This document shows, piece after piece, positions 24,871 to 33,319 of a stretch of DNA of 64,000 nt; the stretch's first letter is position 1; each line of letters opens with the position of its first letter. The position numbers were made by a program, and so were the translations under genes. The stretch is taken from assembly GCA_043739385.1 (NCBI GenBank), contig JAYUED010000002.1, positions 62,001 to 126,000 on the forward strand. The letters are read 5' to 3'. This DNA is from Defluviibacillus sp043739385. GTDB taxonomy: Bacteria; Pseudomonadota; Gammaproteobacteria; Burkholderiales; Burkholderiaceae_C. Under the pieces are notes generated by a model that saw only the letters and a program-made list of their open reading frames with translations, did not search any database and had not been told where the DNA came from.

Positions 24871-26163
24871 CTACAGGTACTTTCGCCCTTGGAACAACAG
24901 CGCTACGCGCATCGCAGCATAGGCCACAGCCTCCATGCAGCGCTGGCGTAACGGGCGGCGGGCATAGTCAGCCGGGTCCATGCGCTGGCCTTCGTGCGCA
25001 ATAGCGTACATGAGCTCAGTGCGCAACTCTGCCGCAAAATCTTTGCTTTGTGCCGTGACATTGGCCTCGCGCGCGACCAGCAGGCTCAAGGGGTCAAGAT
25101 TAGACGACCCCACCGTGGCCCAGCGGCCGTCTACAACCGCCACTTTGGCGTGCAAAAAACTGGCCGAATACTCGTGAATCTCTACGCCTGCTTTCAACAG
25201 GGCGCCGTACACCGGGCGGGCTGCGTAGTACTGCATGAAATACTCGTACTTGCCTTGCAGCAGCAAGCGCACATTCACGCCGCGCTTTGCGGCATGAATG
25301 AGCGACAAGCGCAGCTTGCGCCCCGGCAAAAAGTAGGCGTTGGCGATGATGACTTCTTGCTGCGCATGACCGATGGCGCGGCGGTAGGCCCGCTCAATGC
25401 TGGCGCGGTAACGCAGGTTGTCGCGCAGCACCAAGGCCGCTTTCACTTGCGGCCCAGCTTGGGTTGAAACCCGGGCCTCGGCTACCGCGCTATGCAGCAC
25501 AGCACGCGCCTCTTGAGTTGCGCTAATTACTGCCGTCAAGGCTTGCTTGAGGTGCCCCGCTCGTAAGCCTGAGCGTAACCCTGAACCACGCCGTGTGCGC
25601 TCCCAGAGTTGCAGCATCGCCGCATGCACCTCAGCCACCAACGGACCGGTTAGGCGTACTGAGAAGTCAAACCGGGGACTTTGTAGCGTACCGAAATTAA
25701 GGTCATGAAAATCGTCCAGTATGTTGATGCCACCGCAAAACGCCACCTGTTGGTCCACACAACACAGCTTGCGGTGCAAGCGCCGCCAATGCGTAGGCCG
25801 CAATATGCCCCAGGTTCCTAGCGGCGCAAACACCTGCCACTGCACGCCAGCGGCAATCATCCGTGCCTGCCATTCAGGGGGCAAGGGCGCGCTACCCACA
25901 CCGTCCACCAGAACCTCGGTTTTCACACCCCGCTGCGCGGCGCGCTCCAAGGCCAACGCTACGTCTGTACCACCCGCAGTCAAGTCAAAAATATAGGTTT
26001 CCAACCGCACTTCGGTGCACGCGGCGTCTATCGCGGCAATCAACGCGGGGAAAAATGCGCGACTGCCCAGCAGCAAAGCAACTTCGTGGGGTTCGTGCCT
26101 AGATTCGTGCTTTGGTTCGTGCTTCTCATCCGGTGGACGCGACAGAGGGTCAGCGGCCAACAT
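24871..26163 (-). CDS. clsB: Cardiolipin synthase ClsB-type phospholipase D family protein
   Basis: A 430-residue protein with two HKD (HxKxxxxD) motifs: HRKLCCVDQQVAFCGGINI (about residue 145) and HAKVAVVDGRWATVGSSNLDPLS (about 340). This two-motif layout without N-terminal membrane helices is that of ClsB (YbhO), which makes cardiolipin or phosphatidylglycerol at the inner membrane. The N-terminus contains a short repeat HEPKHESRHEPHE around residue 15. The ATG at 26163 begins one base after the stop of the endonuclease-like gene (TGAGATG). That clsB is next to a ybhP-like gene matches the ybhP-ybhO order in E. coli. Confidence 0.88.
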   Translation of the reverse strand: MLAADPLSRPPDEKHEPKHESRHEPHEVALLLGSRAFFPALIAAIDAACTEVRLETYIFDLTAGGTDVALALERAAQRGVKTEVLVDGVGSAPLPPEWQARMIAAGVQWQVFAPLGTWGILRPTHWRRLHRKLCCVDQQVAFCGGINILDDFHDLNFGTLQSPRFDFSVRLTGPLVAEVHAAMLQLWERTRRGSGLRSGLRAGHLKQALTAVISATQEARAVLHSAVAEARVSTQAGPQVKAALVLRDNLRYRASIERAYRRAIGHAQQEVIIANAYFLPGRKLRLSLIHAAKRGVNVRLLLQGKYEYFMQYYAARPVYGALLKAGVEIHEYSASFLHAKVAVVDGRWATVGSSNLDPLSLLVAREANVTAQSKDFAAELRTELMYAIAHEGQRMDPADYARRPLRQRCMEAVAYAAMRVALLFQGRKYL

Positions 26164-26164
26164 C

Positions 26165-26914
26165 TCAGAATCCAAACTCTGCAATAAGTGGCAAATGGTC
26201 TGACATGCGCCCCCAGATACGCCCACGCGGTACCTCCAACGATAAAGGGCGTAGCCCCCGGGCGTAGATGCAGTCCAGCTGCACCATTGGCAAGCGCGAC
26301 GGGTAAGTCAGCGCTTCTGACGTTTTAACCGCTACCAAGTTGACGGCACTGAACGCTTTGTCTACACGCCCCCCCCAATCATTGAAGTCCCCAGCGACGA
26401 GCAGATGCGCGTCAACGGGTATCTCTCGCGTCACAAACTGGCAAAGCTGCTCTGCCTGGCGACGGCGGCTGGCCGGTATCAGACCAAAATGCACTACGAC
26501 GACGTGGATCACTCGGCCATGCACCAGCAGCTCCACATGCAGCAAGCCTCGCTGCTCAAAGCGGTGGTCGGACATATCCTCATGCTGGTGGCTTACCACT
26601 GGCCAGCGCGACAGCAAAGCATTGCCATGCTCGCCATGCCGGGTAACGGCATTGGTACGGTAAACAGCTTCATAACCTTCAGGGGCTAAAAAATCTGCCT
26701 GAGACAGCGCAGGCCAATGGGTGAAATGCAGCGCCTCGCGCTTGTGCGATTTGCGTACCTCTTGGAGGCAAATAATGTCGGCATCAAACTGCTCTACCGC
26801 ATGACCCAGATTGTGAATCTCCAGCCGCCGCGCGATGCCCAGGCCCTGAACGCCTTTATGAATGTTGTAGGTGGCAACGCGCAAAATATCTGGTGCGTGG
26901 TGTGCAAGGGTCAT
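26165..26914 (-). CDS. Endonuclease/exonuclease/phosphatase family protein (YbhP-like)
   Basis: A 249-residue protein of the EEP (DNase I/APE1-like) superfamily. Conserved blocks are RVATYNIHKGV (Asn, residues 12-22), ADIICLQEVRKSH (catalytic Glu, about 50), the VAGDFNDWGGR loop (Asp/Asn, about 165) and SDHLPLIAEF at the C-terminus (catalytic Asp-His). E. coli YbhP shares this architecture and sits beside clsB, as here. Its substrate is unknown; DNA, RNA or a phospholipid head group are all possible in this superfamily. The start is the ATG at 26914; the long upstream frame overlaps nudB and is a shadow. Confidence 0.85.
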   Translation of the reverse strand: MTLAHHAPDILRVATYNIHKGVQGLGIARRLEIHNLGHAVEQFDADIICLQEVRKSHKREALHFTHWPALSQADFLAPEGYEAVYRTNAVTRHGEHGNALLSRWPVVSHQHEDMSDHRFEQRGLLHVELLVHGRVIHVVVVHFGLIPASRRRQAEQLCQFVTREIPVDAHLLVAGDFNDWGGRVDKAFSAVNLVAVKTSEALTYPSRLPMVQLDCIYARGLRPLSLEVPRGRIWGRMSDHLPLIAEFGF

Positions 26915-26933
26915 GGTGTCACTGTTGGCGTAA

Positions 26934-27437
26934 TCAAGTTGCCCCAAGCTTAGGCGCAAATCGTGGCAACAGCAAAAACGCCTCGGCATTCGAAGGCGAA
27001 TAAGCCCTGTCCGCAGCCACGTTGTAAGGCAGCCACTGGTAATGCGTGTGCTCCTGCGGGCTGAGCGATATGGTCGTATCTGCCAGAACACACAGACTGA
27101 ACAGGTGTTCGGTGTTATGCGTCACACCTGGTGCATAGCGGTGCAGCCACTGGGGGTAGATGGTGTAGATATTTTCCAGCTGCCAGTCACACAGAGAAGA
27201 CGCCAAGGGCGTGCCAAGACGGCAGTCAATACCCGTTTCTTCCCACACCTCACGGCGGGCGGTCTCGGCATAGGTCTCGTCAGCAAAGTCTTTAGAGCCG
27301 GTGACGGATTGCCAGAAATCATCAACCAGGTCGGCTCGGCGAATCAACAAAACTTCCAACTCCAGGGTGTGAATGACCACCAGCACGGATTGGGGAATTT
27401 TGGGAGGCTTAGGGGCTGGCAGATTTTCTTTCTGCAT
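26934..27437 (-). CDS. nudB: Dihydroneopterin triphosphate diphosphatase (Nudix)
   Basis: A 167-residue Nudix hydrolase. The Nudix box is GSKDFADETYAETARREVWEETGI (about residues 47-70, carrying the REVWEE core), with one more residue in the first part than the textbook box, a variant seen in betaproteobacterial NudB. NudB removes pyrophosphate from dihydroneopterin triphosphate, the product of FolE, in the folate pathway. It heads the minus-strand run nudB, EEP, clsB, folE, BLUF, DUF429, with gaps of 19, 1, 60 and 2 bases and an overlap. Sharing an operon with folE supports the pterin role over a general dATP role. Confidence 0.87.
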   Translation of the reverse strand: MQKENLPAPKPPKIPQSVLVVIHTLELEVLLIRRADLVDDFWQSVTGSKDFADETYAETARREVWEETGIDCRLGTPLASSLCDWQLENIYTIYPQWLHRYAPGVTHNTEHLFSLCVLADTTISLSPQEHTHYQWLPYNVAADRAYSPSNAEAFLLLPRFAPKLGAT

Positions 27438-27494
27438 TTTTTACGTATTTTTTGCGTTTTTTTATGTCATTAAAAAACGGCGCAATCACCAAAC

Positions 27495-28814
27495 TTACAG
27501 AGGGGACGTAAACACCGTCAGCACCCCTGTGTACCCATACACCTGTTGCCGTGCGATCTCGCCACCGGCAAAAAATCCCACCAACGGCACGTCGCCCAAA
27601 GCACGTCGGACGGTTTGGAGTTCGGCACTAGGGGCACCAAAATGAGGACCACCGCGACCGGAGCAGCTGACGTAGATGGCCCCAACGATGCGCTGAGCGG
27701 GCTGGTACGGGATTGATTCTGCGGCTTTGACTTCGGTGACTTTATTAGTGTTACCACCTTCTGCGTCAGGCTCAGCCAGGGCTGGTTGCGGGCTGAGCGT
27801 GAGTTCTGCCGGTTCTAACTCTTCACGAATTTCAGCGCAAATACGGATCAAATCGGCTTTGGCGGCCGCCGCATTGCGCTGGCAAAACGACAGCTGATCG
27901 CCCTCCACGACCATCTCGGCAAGCGCCACTCCTTTGCGGCGGGGGTCCAGACCGATGATGTGGCGCACGCGGGTGTCAGCACCAAAATTGCCGGTGCGCT
28001 TCACAGCATCACTGCCTGCACTGGTAATGCCAGCCAGCGTAGCGCGCACGGCTGCCAGGGCTTTTTGGGGCTCGTCGAGCGATACCTTCAAATCGCCTAG
28101 CAACACATCCAGTGCTGGCTGGCCGTCCAGCGCCAACACCAAATTGCCATCAGCTTCAGTAATACGGCGCACCGGTACCCCTAGCAAAGGCTGGCAACCC
28201 TGGGTGACACGTGACACCAAGGTTACGTCATCGCTAAAGGCGACACCGCTTAAACCGCCTTGGAACACACCTCGCGCAGCGCCCTGCCCTTTGATGTTGC
28301 CGTTGCCGCCCACGGCAAACTGCGCAGACAGGGCTCGGCTGGCCGTCAAACCGCCGAACAAATAGCCGGTTTGAGTGCGCCCAGCCAGCTCGGCAATCAG
28401 CTCGGCCATGTCGTGGGTGCTTGCATCAGCGTGGACAAGGGCAGTATGCGGCTCGAAACCCATGCCGTCGCCCACACCGAGCGGGGCAACGCCAGAGAAC
28501 ACGCGGTACTGGTCGCTAGGCAAATCACACAGCATGACGGCCAGGGCGGGTTCGTCAAAGTATTCGGCGTTGTTGACGGCGACACCAACACCTACGGTGC
28601 CCGTCCAATCTGTCACCTCAGGCAATTCAGCGGCCAGGTAGTCCAGAATTTCTTGCGAAGCATTGGCGTAATGGTCGGTGATGTAAAGCACAGCCAAGCT
28701 GGGGGCATCGGCGTACTCGGGCGATGCCATTTGGGCACGCAACTGGGCGAGTACCAAAGCACCCGCCATTTGCCATTGTGGATGGGTGGCGTGGCCGTAG
28801 GGGAAAAGCTTCAT
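27495..28814 (-). CDS. FIST-domain signal sensor protein
   Basis: A 439-residue protein with FIST_N (about residues 35-230) and FIST_C (about 235-425) domains and no other recognisable module. Typical stretches are GTVGVGVAVNNAEYF, YLFGGLTASRALSAQF, GLSGVAFSDDVTLVSRVTQGCQPL, and near the end YVSCSGRGGPHFGAP followed by PLVGFFAGGEIA. FIST domains are thought to bind small ligands such as amino acids and to pass a signal to partner proteins. It stands alone here, with 115 bases before it and 58 after it. A low-complexity acidic segment near residue 350 separates the last conserved block. The ligand is unknown. Confidence 0.85.
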   Translation of the reverse strand: MKLFPYGHATHPQWQMAGALVLAQLRAQMASPEYADAPSLAVLYITDHYANASQEILDYLAAELPEVTDWTGTVGVGVAVNNAEYFDEPALAVMLCDLPSDQYRVFSGVAPLGVGDGMGFEPHTALVHADASTHDMAELIAELAGRTQTGYLFGGLTASRALSAQFAVGGNGNIKGQGAARGVFQGGLSGVAFSDDVTLVSRVTQGCQPLLGVPVRRITEADGNLVLALDGQPALDVLLGDLKVSLDEPQKALAAVRATLAGITSAGSDAVKRTGNFGADTRVRHIIGLDPRRKGVALAEMVVEGDQLSFCQRNAAAAKADLIRICAEIREELEPAELTLSPQPALAEPDAEGGNTNKVTEVKAAESIPYQPAQRIVGAIYVSCSGRGGPHFGAPSAELQTVRRALGDVPLVGFFAGGEIARQQVYGYTGVLTVFTSPL

Positions 28815-28929
28815 GCAAAGAACTCAGAGGGTATCGACGGAACGCAGTAGGGAGGGCGGGGCTTCAGAAGGCTTTAACCAGTTTTGAGTGGCTCATGGCG
28901 ATCACTTGTCATTATTTGACAATATTTAT

Positions 28930-29682
28930 TTAGTAACTTTTTTTAGCCACTTTTTTCGCGGCTGTTTTCACAGGAGTCTTCGTAACGGCTTTAGCGACAG
29001 TTTTGGCTACTTTTTTGGCGGGAGCGCTTGATGCACGCGCTGTACCTGCTACTGTTTTAGAAGCAAGCGTGGTCATGTCCGTAGCCGCCTTGATAGCATC
29101 TTTGGCCATATTTTCTTTGGCAAGATTAGCGGCCGCCGTTTTTTCAGCAACATCTTTCATGACGGTGCTGGCAATCTGCTGAAACTGCTGGGTCAGCGAG
29201 CCCCACCACTGCATAGGGTCAATTTTGCCCTCAGTGCTTGCGGCGTCCCCTTCTGCCGCAGCGGGAGCAGCAGATTCCACGGGTGCCTTGGCGGCTGGAG
29301 CTGGAGCTGGAGCAGGAACTGCCGCTTCAGTAGGTTTTTTCGTGGGGCTGGCGACCGGGGCAGTGTTCAAGGTAAACGCTTTTGCCAAGTCGGTCATGCT
29401 GACATTCATCCCTTTAAGGGTGACCAGCGTCATTTTTTGCACCTCAAGCGCCTGAATGGTGGCCTTAAGTGCCACCGCGTTTTGATCGAGCCAAAACTGC
29501 ACAGTTTTGAGCTCTTCAATGCGCTTGTCCAGGTCTTCCACATTCATCGTGGGCGCGATCCATCCGCCCATGTTGGGCAGTTTAGGGATGGCACTGGATG
29601 CACTGGCAGATTTAGTTAAATTTTGCAAAAAATCAAAACCCGGTACAAATTTACCAAAGCCAAAGTTTTCGGTATCGCTCAT
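28930..29682 (-). CDS. phaM: PhaM-type PHA granule regulatory protein
   Basis: A 250-residue protein. The N-terminal half has the PhaM signature: FGFGKFVPGFDFLQNL (residues 7-22), then APTMNVEDLDKRIEELKTVQFWLDQNAVALKATIQALEVQKMT-like helices (about 45-90). A Pro/Ala-rich linker follows, then an IDPMQWWGSLTQQFQQIAS helix, and a C-terminal tail of Lys/Ala repeats (AKKVAKT type) like histone H1. In Ralstonia PhaM activates PHA synthase, and its basic tail ties granules to the nucleoid. The ATG at 29682 follows GGAG. The gene is monocistronic. The function is taken from the Ralstonia protein by similarity recognised by eye. Confidence 0.85.
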   Translation of the reverse strand: MSDTENFGFGKFVPGFDFLQNLTKSASASSAIPKLPNMGGWIAPTMNVEDLDKRIEELKTVQFWLDQNAVALKATIQALEVQKMTLVTLKGMNVSMTDLAKAFTLNTAPVASPTKKPTEAAVPAPAPAPAAKAPVESAAPAAAEGDAASTEGKIDPMQWWGSLTQQFQQIASTVMKDVAEKTAAANLAKENMAKDAIKAATDMTTLASKTVAGTARASSAPAKKVAKTVAKAVTKTPVKTAAKKVAKKSY

Positions 29683-29775
29683 GGGGGTCTCCTGATCGTT
29701 ATAAGTGTTGGAAGCTGACAGCTTACCCCAACGCAGCACCCCGTGAACGCCGGGTAATTCGTTGTAATGCTTGGT

Positions 29776-30276
29776 TCAATGGCTTGGCATCACGGCAGGA
29801 GCAGTGACGCTGACAGGCAGGCTCACCGTCATGCGGCTCTCAGTTCCTTTGGCGTCTTGGAACACCAGTGTCAGAGCCAGTTTGCTGTCTTTAACCAGTG
29901 GTGCTTTCAAGTCCATCAGCATCACATGGAAGCCGCCGGGTTTGAGTTCCACAGCCTTGCCTGCGGGTAAATCCAAACGCGGTAGTGCGCGCATTTTCAT
30001 CACGTCGCCCTCCATCTTCATCTCGTGAACTTCAGCGATGCCAGCGGCGGGCGTGGAGACGCTGACGAGCTGAGTAGCAACTTTGGCTGTGAGGGTCAAA
30101 AATGCACCGGTGGCCATTTGACCGGGCACCGTGGCACGCGCCCAGGCGTCTTTCACCACCACTGCTTGGGCATGGGCGCTGGCGCTAAAAAACAAGGTTG
30201 AAGCGACGAAAGTACAAATCAGCAGGCTGTTAGATGCTATAAATTTAATAGTTTTCATAGTTTTCATAGTTTTCAT
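29776..30276 (-). CDS. Periplasmic copper chaperone, PCu(A)C family
   Basis: A 166-residue exported protein with a Sec signal peptide ending at about AHA-QA (residue 37). The copper site is the HxnMx21-22HxM pattern: VHEMKMEGDVMKM followed by GGFHVMLMDL (about residues 84-121). PCu(A)C proteins bind Cu(I) in the periplasm and supply cytochrome oxidase assembly or copper import. The gene begins with a perfect triple repeat of ATGAAAACT, giving MKTMKTMKT and three possible in-frame starts at 30276, 30267 and 30258. It follows the TonB receptor gene by 32 bases and is probably co-transcribed with it. Confidence 0.9.
   Translation of the reverse strand: MKTMKTMKTIKFIASNSLLICTFVASTLFFSASAHAQAVVVKDAWARATVPGQMATGAFLTLTAKVATQLVSVSTPAAGIAEVHEMKMEGDVMKMRALPRLDLPAGKAVELKPGGFHVMLMDLKAPLVKDSKLALTLVFQDAKGTESRMTVSLPVSVTAPAVMPSH
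30250..30276 (-). repeat. 9-bp tandem repeat containing three start codons
   Basis: Three exact copies of ATGAAAACT (minus strand) form the 5' end of the PCu(A)C gene. The unit is three codons, so slippage would change the number of MKT units and of start codons without shifting frame. Confidence 0.85.
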
Positions 30277-30308
30277 AGGTAAATCCAGGGTGTTAAAACG
30301 GTAACAGC

Positions 30309-32681
30309 TCAGAGGTCGAACTTGAGTTCAGCAACGAATGTACGCTGCGTGTACGGGTGGAACGCCCAATATTTTGCGTTTTTCAAGTTGTCGATACCGA
30401 CGCTCGCTGTCCATTGTTTGGCAATGCGATAGCGCGCACGAACGTCGGCCACGAGGAAGCTGCTGACGCCTTGATAGGTCATGCCGTTGGTATCGCTATT
30501 GTCCAACTGGCTGTACTGGGTACCGCTGTAGCGCAGCCCGAAGGTGGAGCTCCAGGACTCGGTAGGCTTGTAAGTGGCGACAAAACTGGCACGCCAGTCG
30601 GGCACGCGGGGTGCACGTTTTCCCACGCTGGCGGGGTTTTGGGCATTGGCAACGATTTTGGCGTCGGCGTAGGTAAGGCTGCTGCTGAGGTCAAGACCCC
30701 GTAAACCCCACGTTGTAGCGACATCCGAAGCCGAATAAGCCAGCTCCAGCCCCACTGTGCGGATGCGGTCAATGTTCTGAATGTTAGTAATGGTGGGCAA
30801 CACGCTGAAATTGGTCTGCGAATACAGCGCGTCACGGGTGTCCTCGTGGAACAGCGTGGCACGCACAGAACCCATACGTAACCCGTTAGAGAGATCGCGC
30901 TCAGCGGTGAATTCCGTCGACCACGAACGCTCAGGCTTCAGGTTGGGGTCGTTGTTAACGATGGCGTTGCTAGTCACACTGCCTTGGTACAGCTCAGACA
31001 CCGTAGGCATTCGCACGGCGCGACCCGTAGCCGCCTTCAAAGCCCATACGGGGGTCAACTGGTGGGCGATAGCGGCTTTCGGCGAGAAATAGGTCTCGCG
31101 GCGCTCCGCCAGACCTAGCGCACTGGTCGCGCTGCCGAGTTCACCACCATACGCGCGCCATTGCTCTAAGCGCCCGCCCAATGTGGTGTTCCAATCGCGG
31201 GCAAATTTCCAGCTGTCTTGCGCATACAGGCTTTGCAGACTGGTGTTGCCGTTGAAAACCGAAAAGCGGGCAGCGGGCGCACCGCCCGCCCAGTCGGTAG
31301 TGTCGGATACCGTGGTGCGCAGCTGGTAGGCCTCGCGCTGGTAACCAAAATCCACCACATGGGCTTGGGTCGTCGCCACATCAGGCCGCCATGTGCCTTT
31401 AAATGCCAGCGTATTCCAGCCAGTGCCAGCCATGTCCGTGATGCGGCCTGCGCCACCGCTCAGCGCAGCAGGGAGGGCGACGGTGGGTGCGCGGGATACA
31501 TCCTTGGCGTAGTTGTAGAGGCTGGCGGCAACTTCGTAGTCAAACACGCCCTTGGTGTTGGACTTGAGGCTCAAGCCGTGAATGACGTGTTCCAGCCTGG
31601 CGCGACTGGTAGAGATGTCGGTGTTCGCCAGCGTGTACTGTCGACCATTGATGTTGACGTTACCGCTGTACACCGGCTTACCCGCTGCGTCGCGAAGGTA
31701 GCTATCGCCGGTGCTGATCGAGGTGTTGCCCCACCAGCCCAAGGTGTAACTGGCGCGCACGGTAGATGAAAAATCGTAAGCCACCTTAGCTTTCACATGC
31801 TCTTGCACCGTGTGGTACTGGGTGGTAGAACCCAGCACCAGCCAATCGACATTCTGCGGGTTTTTGTCCAGAATAGCGCCGGTGACAGGCGTGCCGGCGG
31901 TACTGACAGCGCCTGCGCTGACCAGTTTGGCAGGGAAGACCAGCGGCTGGCCATTGCTGTCGAGATGGTTCACATTCAAAAACCACGACCAGTCGCCGCT
32001 CTTGTTGCCCAAGGACGCACTGGCTTGGTTACCGGAGAAATTGCCATTGCTGCTGTACTGCGAAAAATTCGAACTGGCAAAGCCGATCTTGGCGTGTGCC
32101 TCAAACTGGGTCGGCATACGGGTTTGGAAATCCACCACTGCCCCCACGGAGTTCCCTGAGTACGCAGCGGAATAGGGGCCGTAGAGCACGTCTACCCGCT
32201 CAATCTCTTCCGGCGTCACCAAGCCCCAGCGCGGTGTGTAGTTAGCCCCGTTGCCCAGCAAATTCGCCAGCGGAATGCCCTCGGCATAGACGAGTGAGCG
32301 GGCACTGCGGTCGGTGCCTGTGGCGCGTGAGGCCAGCACAGCGTGGTTGTAGTCGCCAATGTAGCGTTTGCGCACGTTCAGACTGGGCAGGTACTTGAGC
32401 GCGTCTTCGGCGTCGGTAGCGTTCACCGTTTGCTCGATCTGCGCCCCAGTGATGCCCTCGATGGTGGTGGGGATCTGTGCAGGCAGCGAAGTCGGTCGCC
32501 CGCTGTTAACAGTGACACTGCCCAAACTTTTGACGGGGGCGTCAGCAGAGGATAAGGAAGTGGCAGAAGAAGCAGATGTGGTGGTCTGCGCTTGGACATT
32601 GAATGCCAAAAAAGGCGTGACAAAAAGAGGCACAAAAGGGAATGCCATGGCGACGGCCACAGCAACACGGTTCTTCCGCAT
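30309..32681 (-). CDS. TonB-dependent outer membrane receptor, probably copper (OprC/NosA-like)
   Basis: A 790-residue receptor with a signal peptide (cleavage near AFNVQA-QT, about residue 32), a plug domain (about 60-190: IPTTIEGITGAQIEQTVNATDAEDALKYLPSL and ERVDVLYGPYSAAYSGNSVGAVVDFQTR) and a 22-strand barrel ending in the Phe-containing motif TFVAELKFDL. There is no N-terminal signalling domain. Its neighbours, a DUF2946 gene upstream and a PCu(A)C copper chaperone downstream, make copper the likely substrate, as for OprC of Pseudomonas. The ATG at 32681 has GGAG upstream; a TTG at 32693 is unlikely. The specific ligand is an inference. Confidence 0.88.
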   Translation of the reverse strand: MRKNRVAVAVAMAFPFVPLFVTPFLAFNVQAQTTTSASSATSLSSADAPVKSLGSVTVNSGRPTSLPAQIPTTIEGITGAQIEQTVNATDAEDALKYLPSLNVRKRYIGDYNHAVLASRATGTDRSARSLVYAEGIPLANLLGNGANYTPRWGLVTPEEIERVDVLYGPYSAAYSGNSVGAVVDFQTRMPTQFEAHAKIGFASSNFSQYSSNGNFSGNQASASLGNKSGDWSWFLNVNHLDSNGQPLVFPAKLVSAGAVSTAGTPVTGAILDKNPQNVDWLVLGSTTQYHTVQEHVKAKVAYDFSSTVRASYTLGWWGNTSISTGDSYLRDAAGKPVYSGNVNINGRQYTLANTDISTSRARLEHVIHGLSLKSNTKGVFDYEVAASLYNYAKDVSRAPTVALPAALSGGAGRITDMAGTGWNTLAFKGTWRPDVATTQAHVVDFGYQREAYQLRTTVSDTTDWAGGAPAARFSVFNGNTSLQSLYAQDSWKFARDWNTTLGGRLEQWRAYGGELGSATSALGLAERRETYFSPKAAIAHQLTPVWALKAATGRAVRMPTVSELYQGSVTSNAIVNNDPNLKPERSWSTEFTAERDLSNGLRMGSVRATLFHEDTRDALYSQTNFSVLPTITNIQNIDRIRTVGLELAYSASDVATTWGLRGLDLSSSLTYADAKIVANAQNPASVGKRAPRVPDWRASFVATYKPTESWSSTFGLRYSGTQYSQLDNSDTNGMTYQGVSSFLVADVRARYRIAKQWTASVGIDNLKNAKYWAFHPYTQRTFVAELKFDL

Positions 32682-32757
32682 AGGAAACTCCAAAATCTAA
32701 AGGAAATATGCCTCCGGCCTACACGTAACGTGCAGGAGGCGCTATCAATTCAATAGT

Positions 32758-33135
32758 TCAGGAGAAAGCGGGTGGGCCACGGCCCGGTGGTGGTGCTGCA
32801 GTGCGTGCCGCGATGATGGCACTAGGCAAGCTGCCCAGCGCATAAGACAACGGCTGAAACGACTCAGCCGTGTACTTGACTACAGGGGGCGGCGCACCCA
32901 TCGCCGCGCACATGGGGCAATCCAGCGTGTGGCTGACGCCGCTGCCCGAAGCCTCTTTAACGCCGTCGTCCGTTTTAATCAACACCTTCATACCACCCGA
33001 GCCTGAGCAAATCAGCTCGACCGCCTGCGGATTGACCATGGGGGACGCAACTGCAACGCCGATAGCCAGCATGAACCACACGAGCAGCAGGCGTGCTATC
33101 TGGTGGGCTTGGCGCAGGGATTGCAGGGGGGTCAT
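32758..33135 (-). CDS. DUF2946 family protein, metal-locus associated
   Basis: A 125-residue protein with one N-terminal hydrophobic segment (ARLLLVWFMLAIGVAVA, about residues 14-30) that is a signal anchor or signal peptide. It has the DUF2946 block SGVSHTLDCPMCAAMGAPPP (about 70-90), in which His, two Cys and Met could bind a metal, and a Pro-rich tail. The family has no proven function but recurs beside TonB receptors and copper genes. It is the first gene of the run DUF2946, TonB receptor, PCu(A)C. The start is ATG 33135; the longer frame would extend into the divergent promoter region. Confidence 0.72.
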   Translation of the reverse strand: MTPLQSLRQAHQIARLLLVWFMLAIGVAVASPMVNPQAVELICSGSGGMKVLIKTDDGVKEASGSGVSHTLDCPMCAAMGAPPPVVKYTAESFQPLSYALGSLPSAIIAARTAAPPPGRGPPAFS

Positions 33136-33319
33136 AAGATGGATTATCGCTGGCAAGACCTGAATATAAAAAGCCCTTGGCGTATTTGCCCTCAGTCTAC
33201 TTTCCTGTCTCTGCGCAGACAGCACAGGGAGACAAGATGGCGAAATTAAGGTAACAATGAGGAGATAAATACAACTTCAGACACGCCACTTAACACCCCA
33301 CTGAGACACAAGGCTGCAC
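33136..33319. promoter_or_regulatory. Divergent intergenic region with an 18-bp inverted repeat
   Basis: These 184 bases separate the metal-uptake genes from a dienelactone hydrolase gene. CTGTCT-CTGCGC-AGACAG at 33205-33222 is a perfect 6-bp inverted repeat with a 6-base spacer, a candidate regulator site for either direction. No gene is apparent. Confidence 0.4.
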
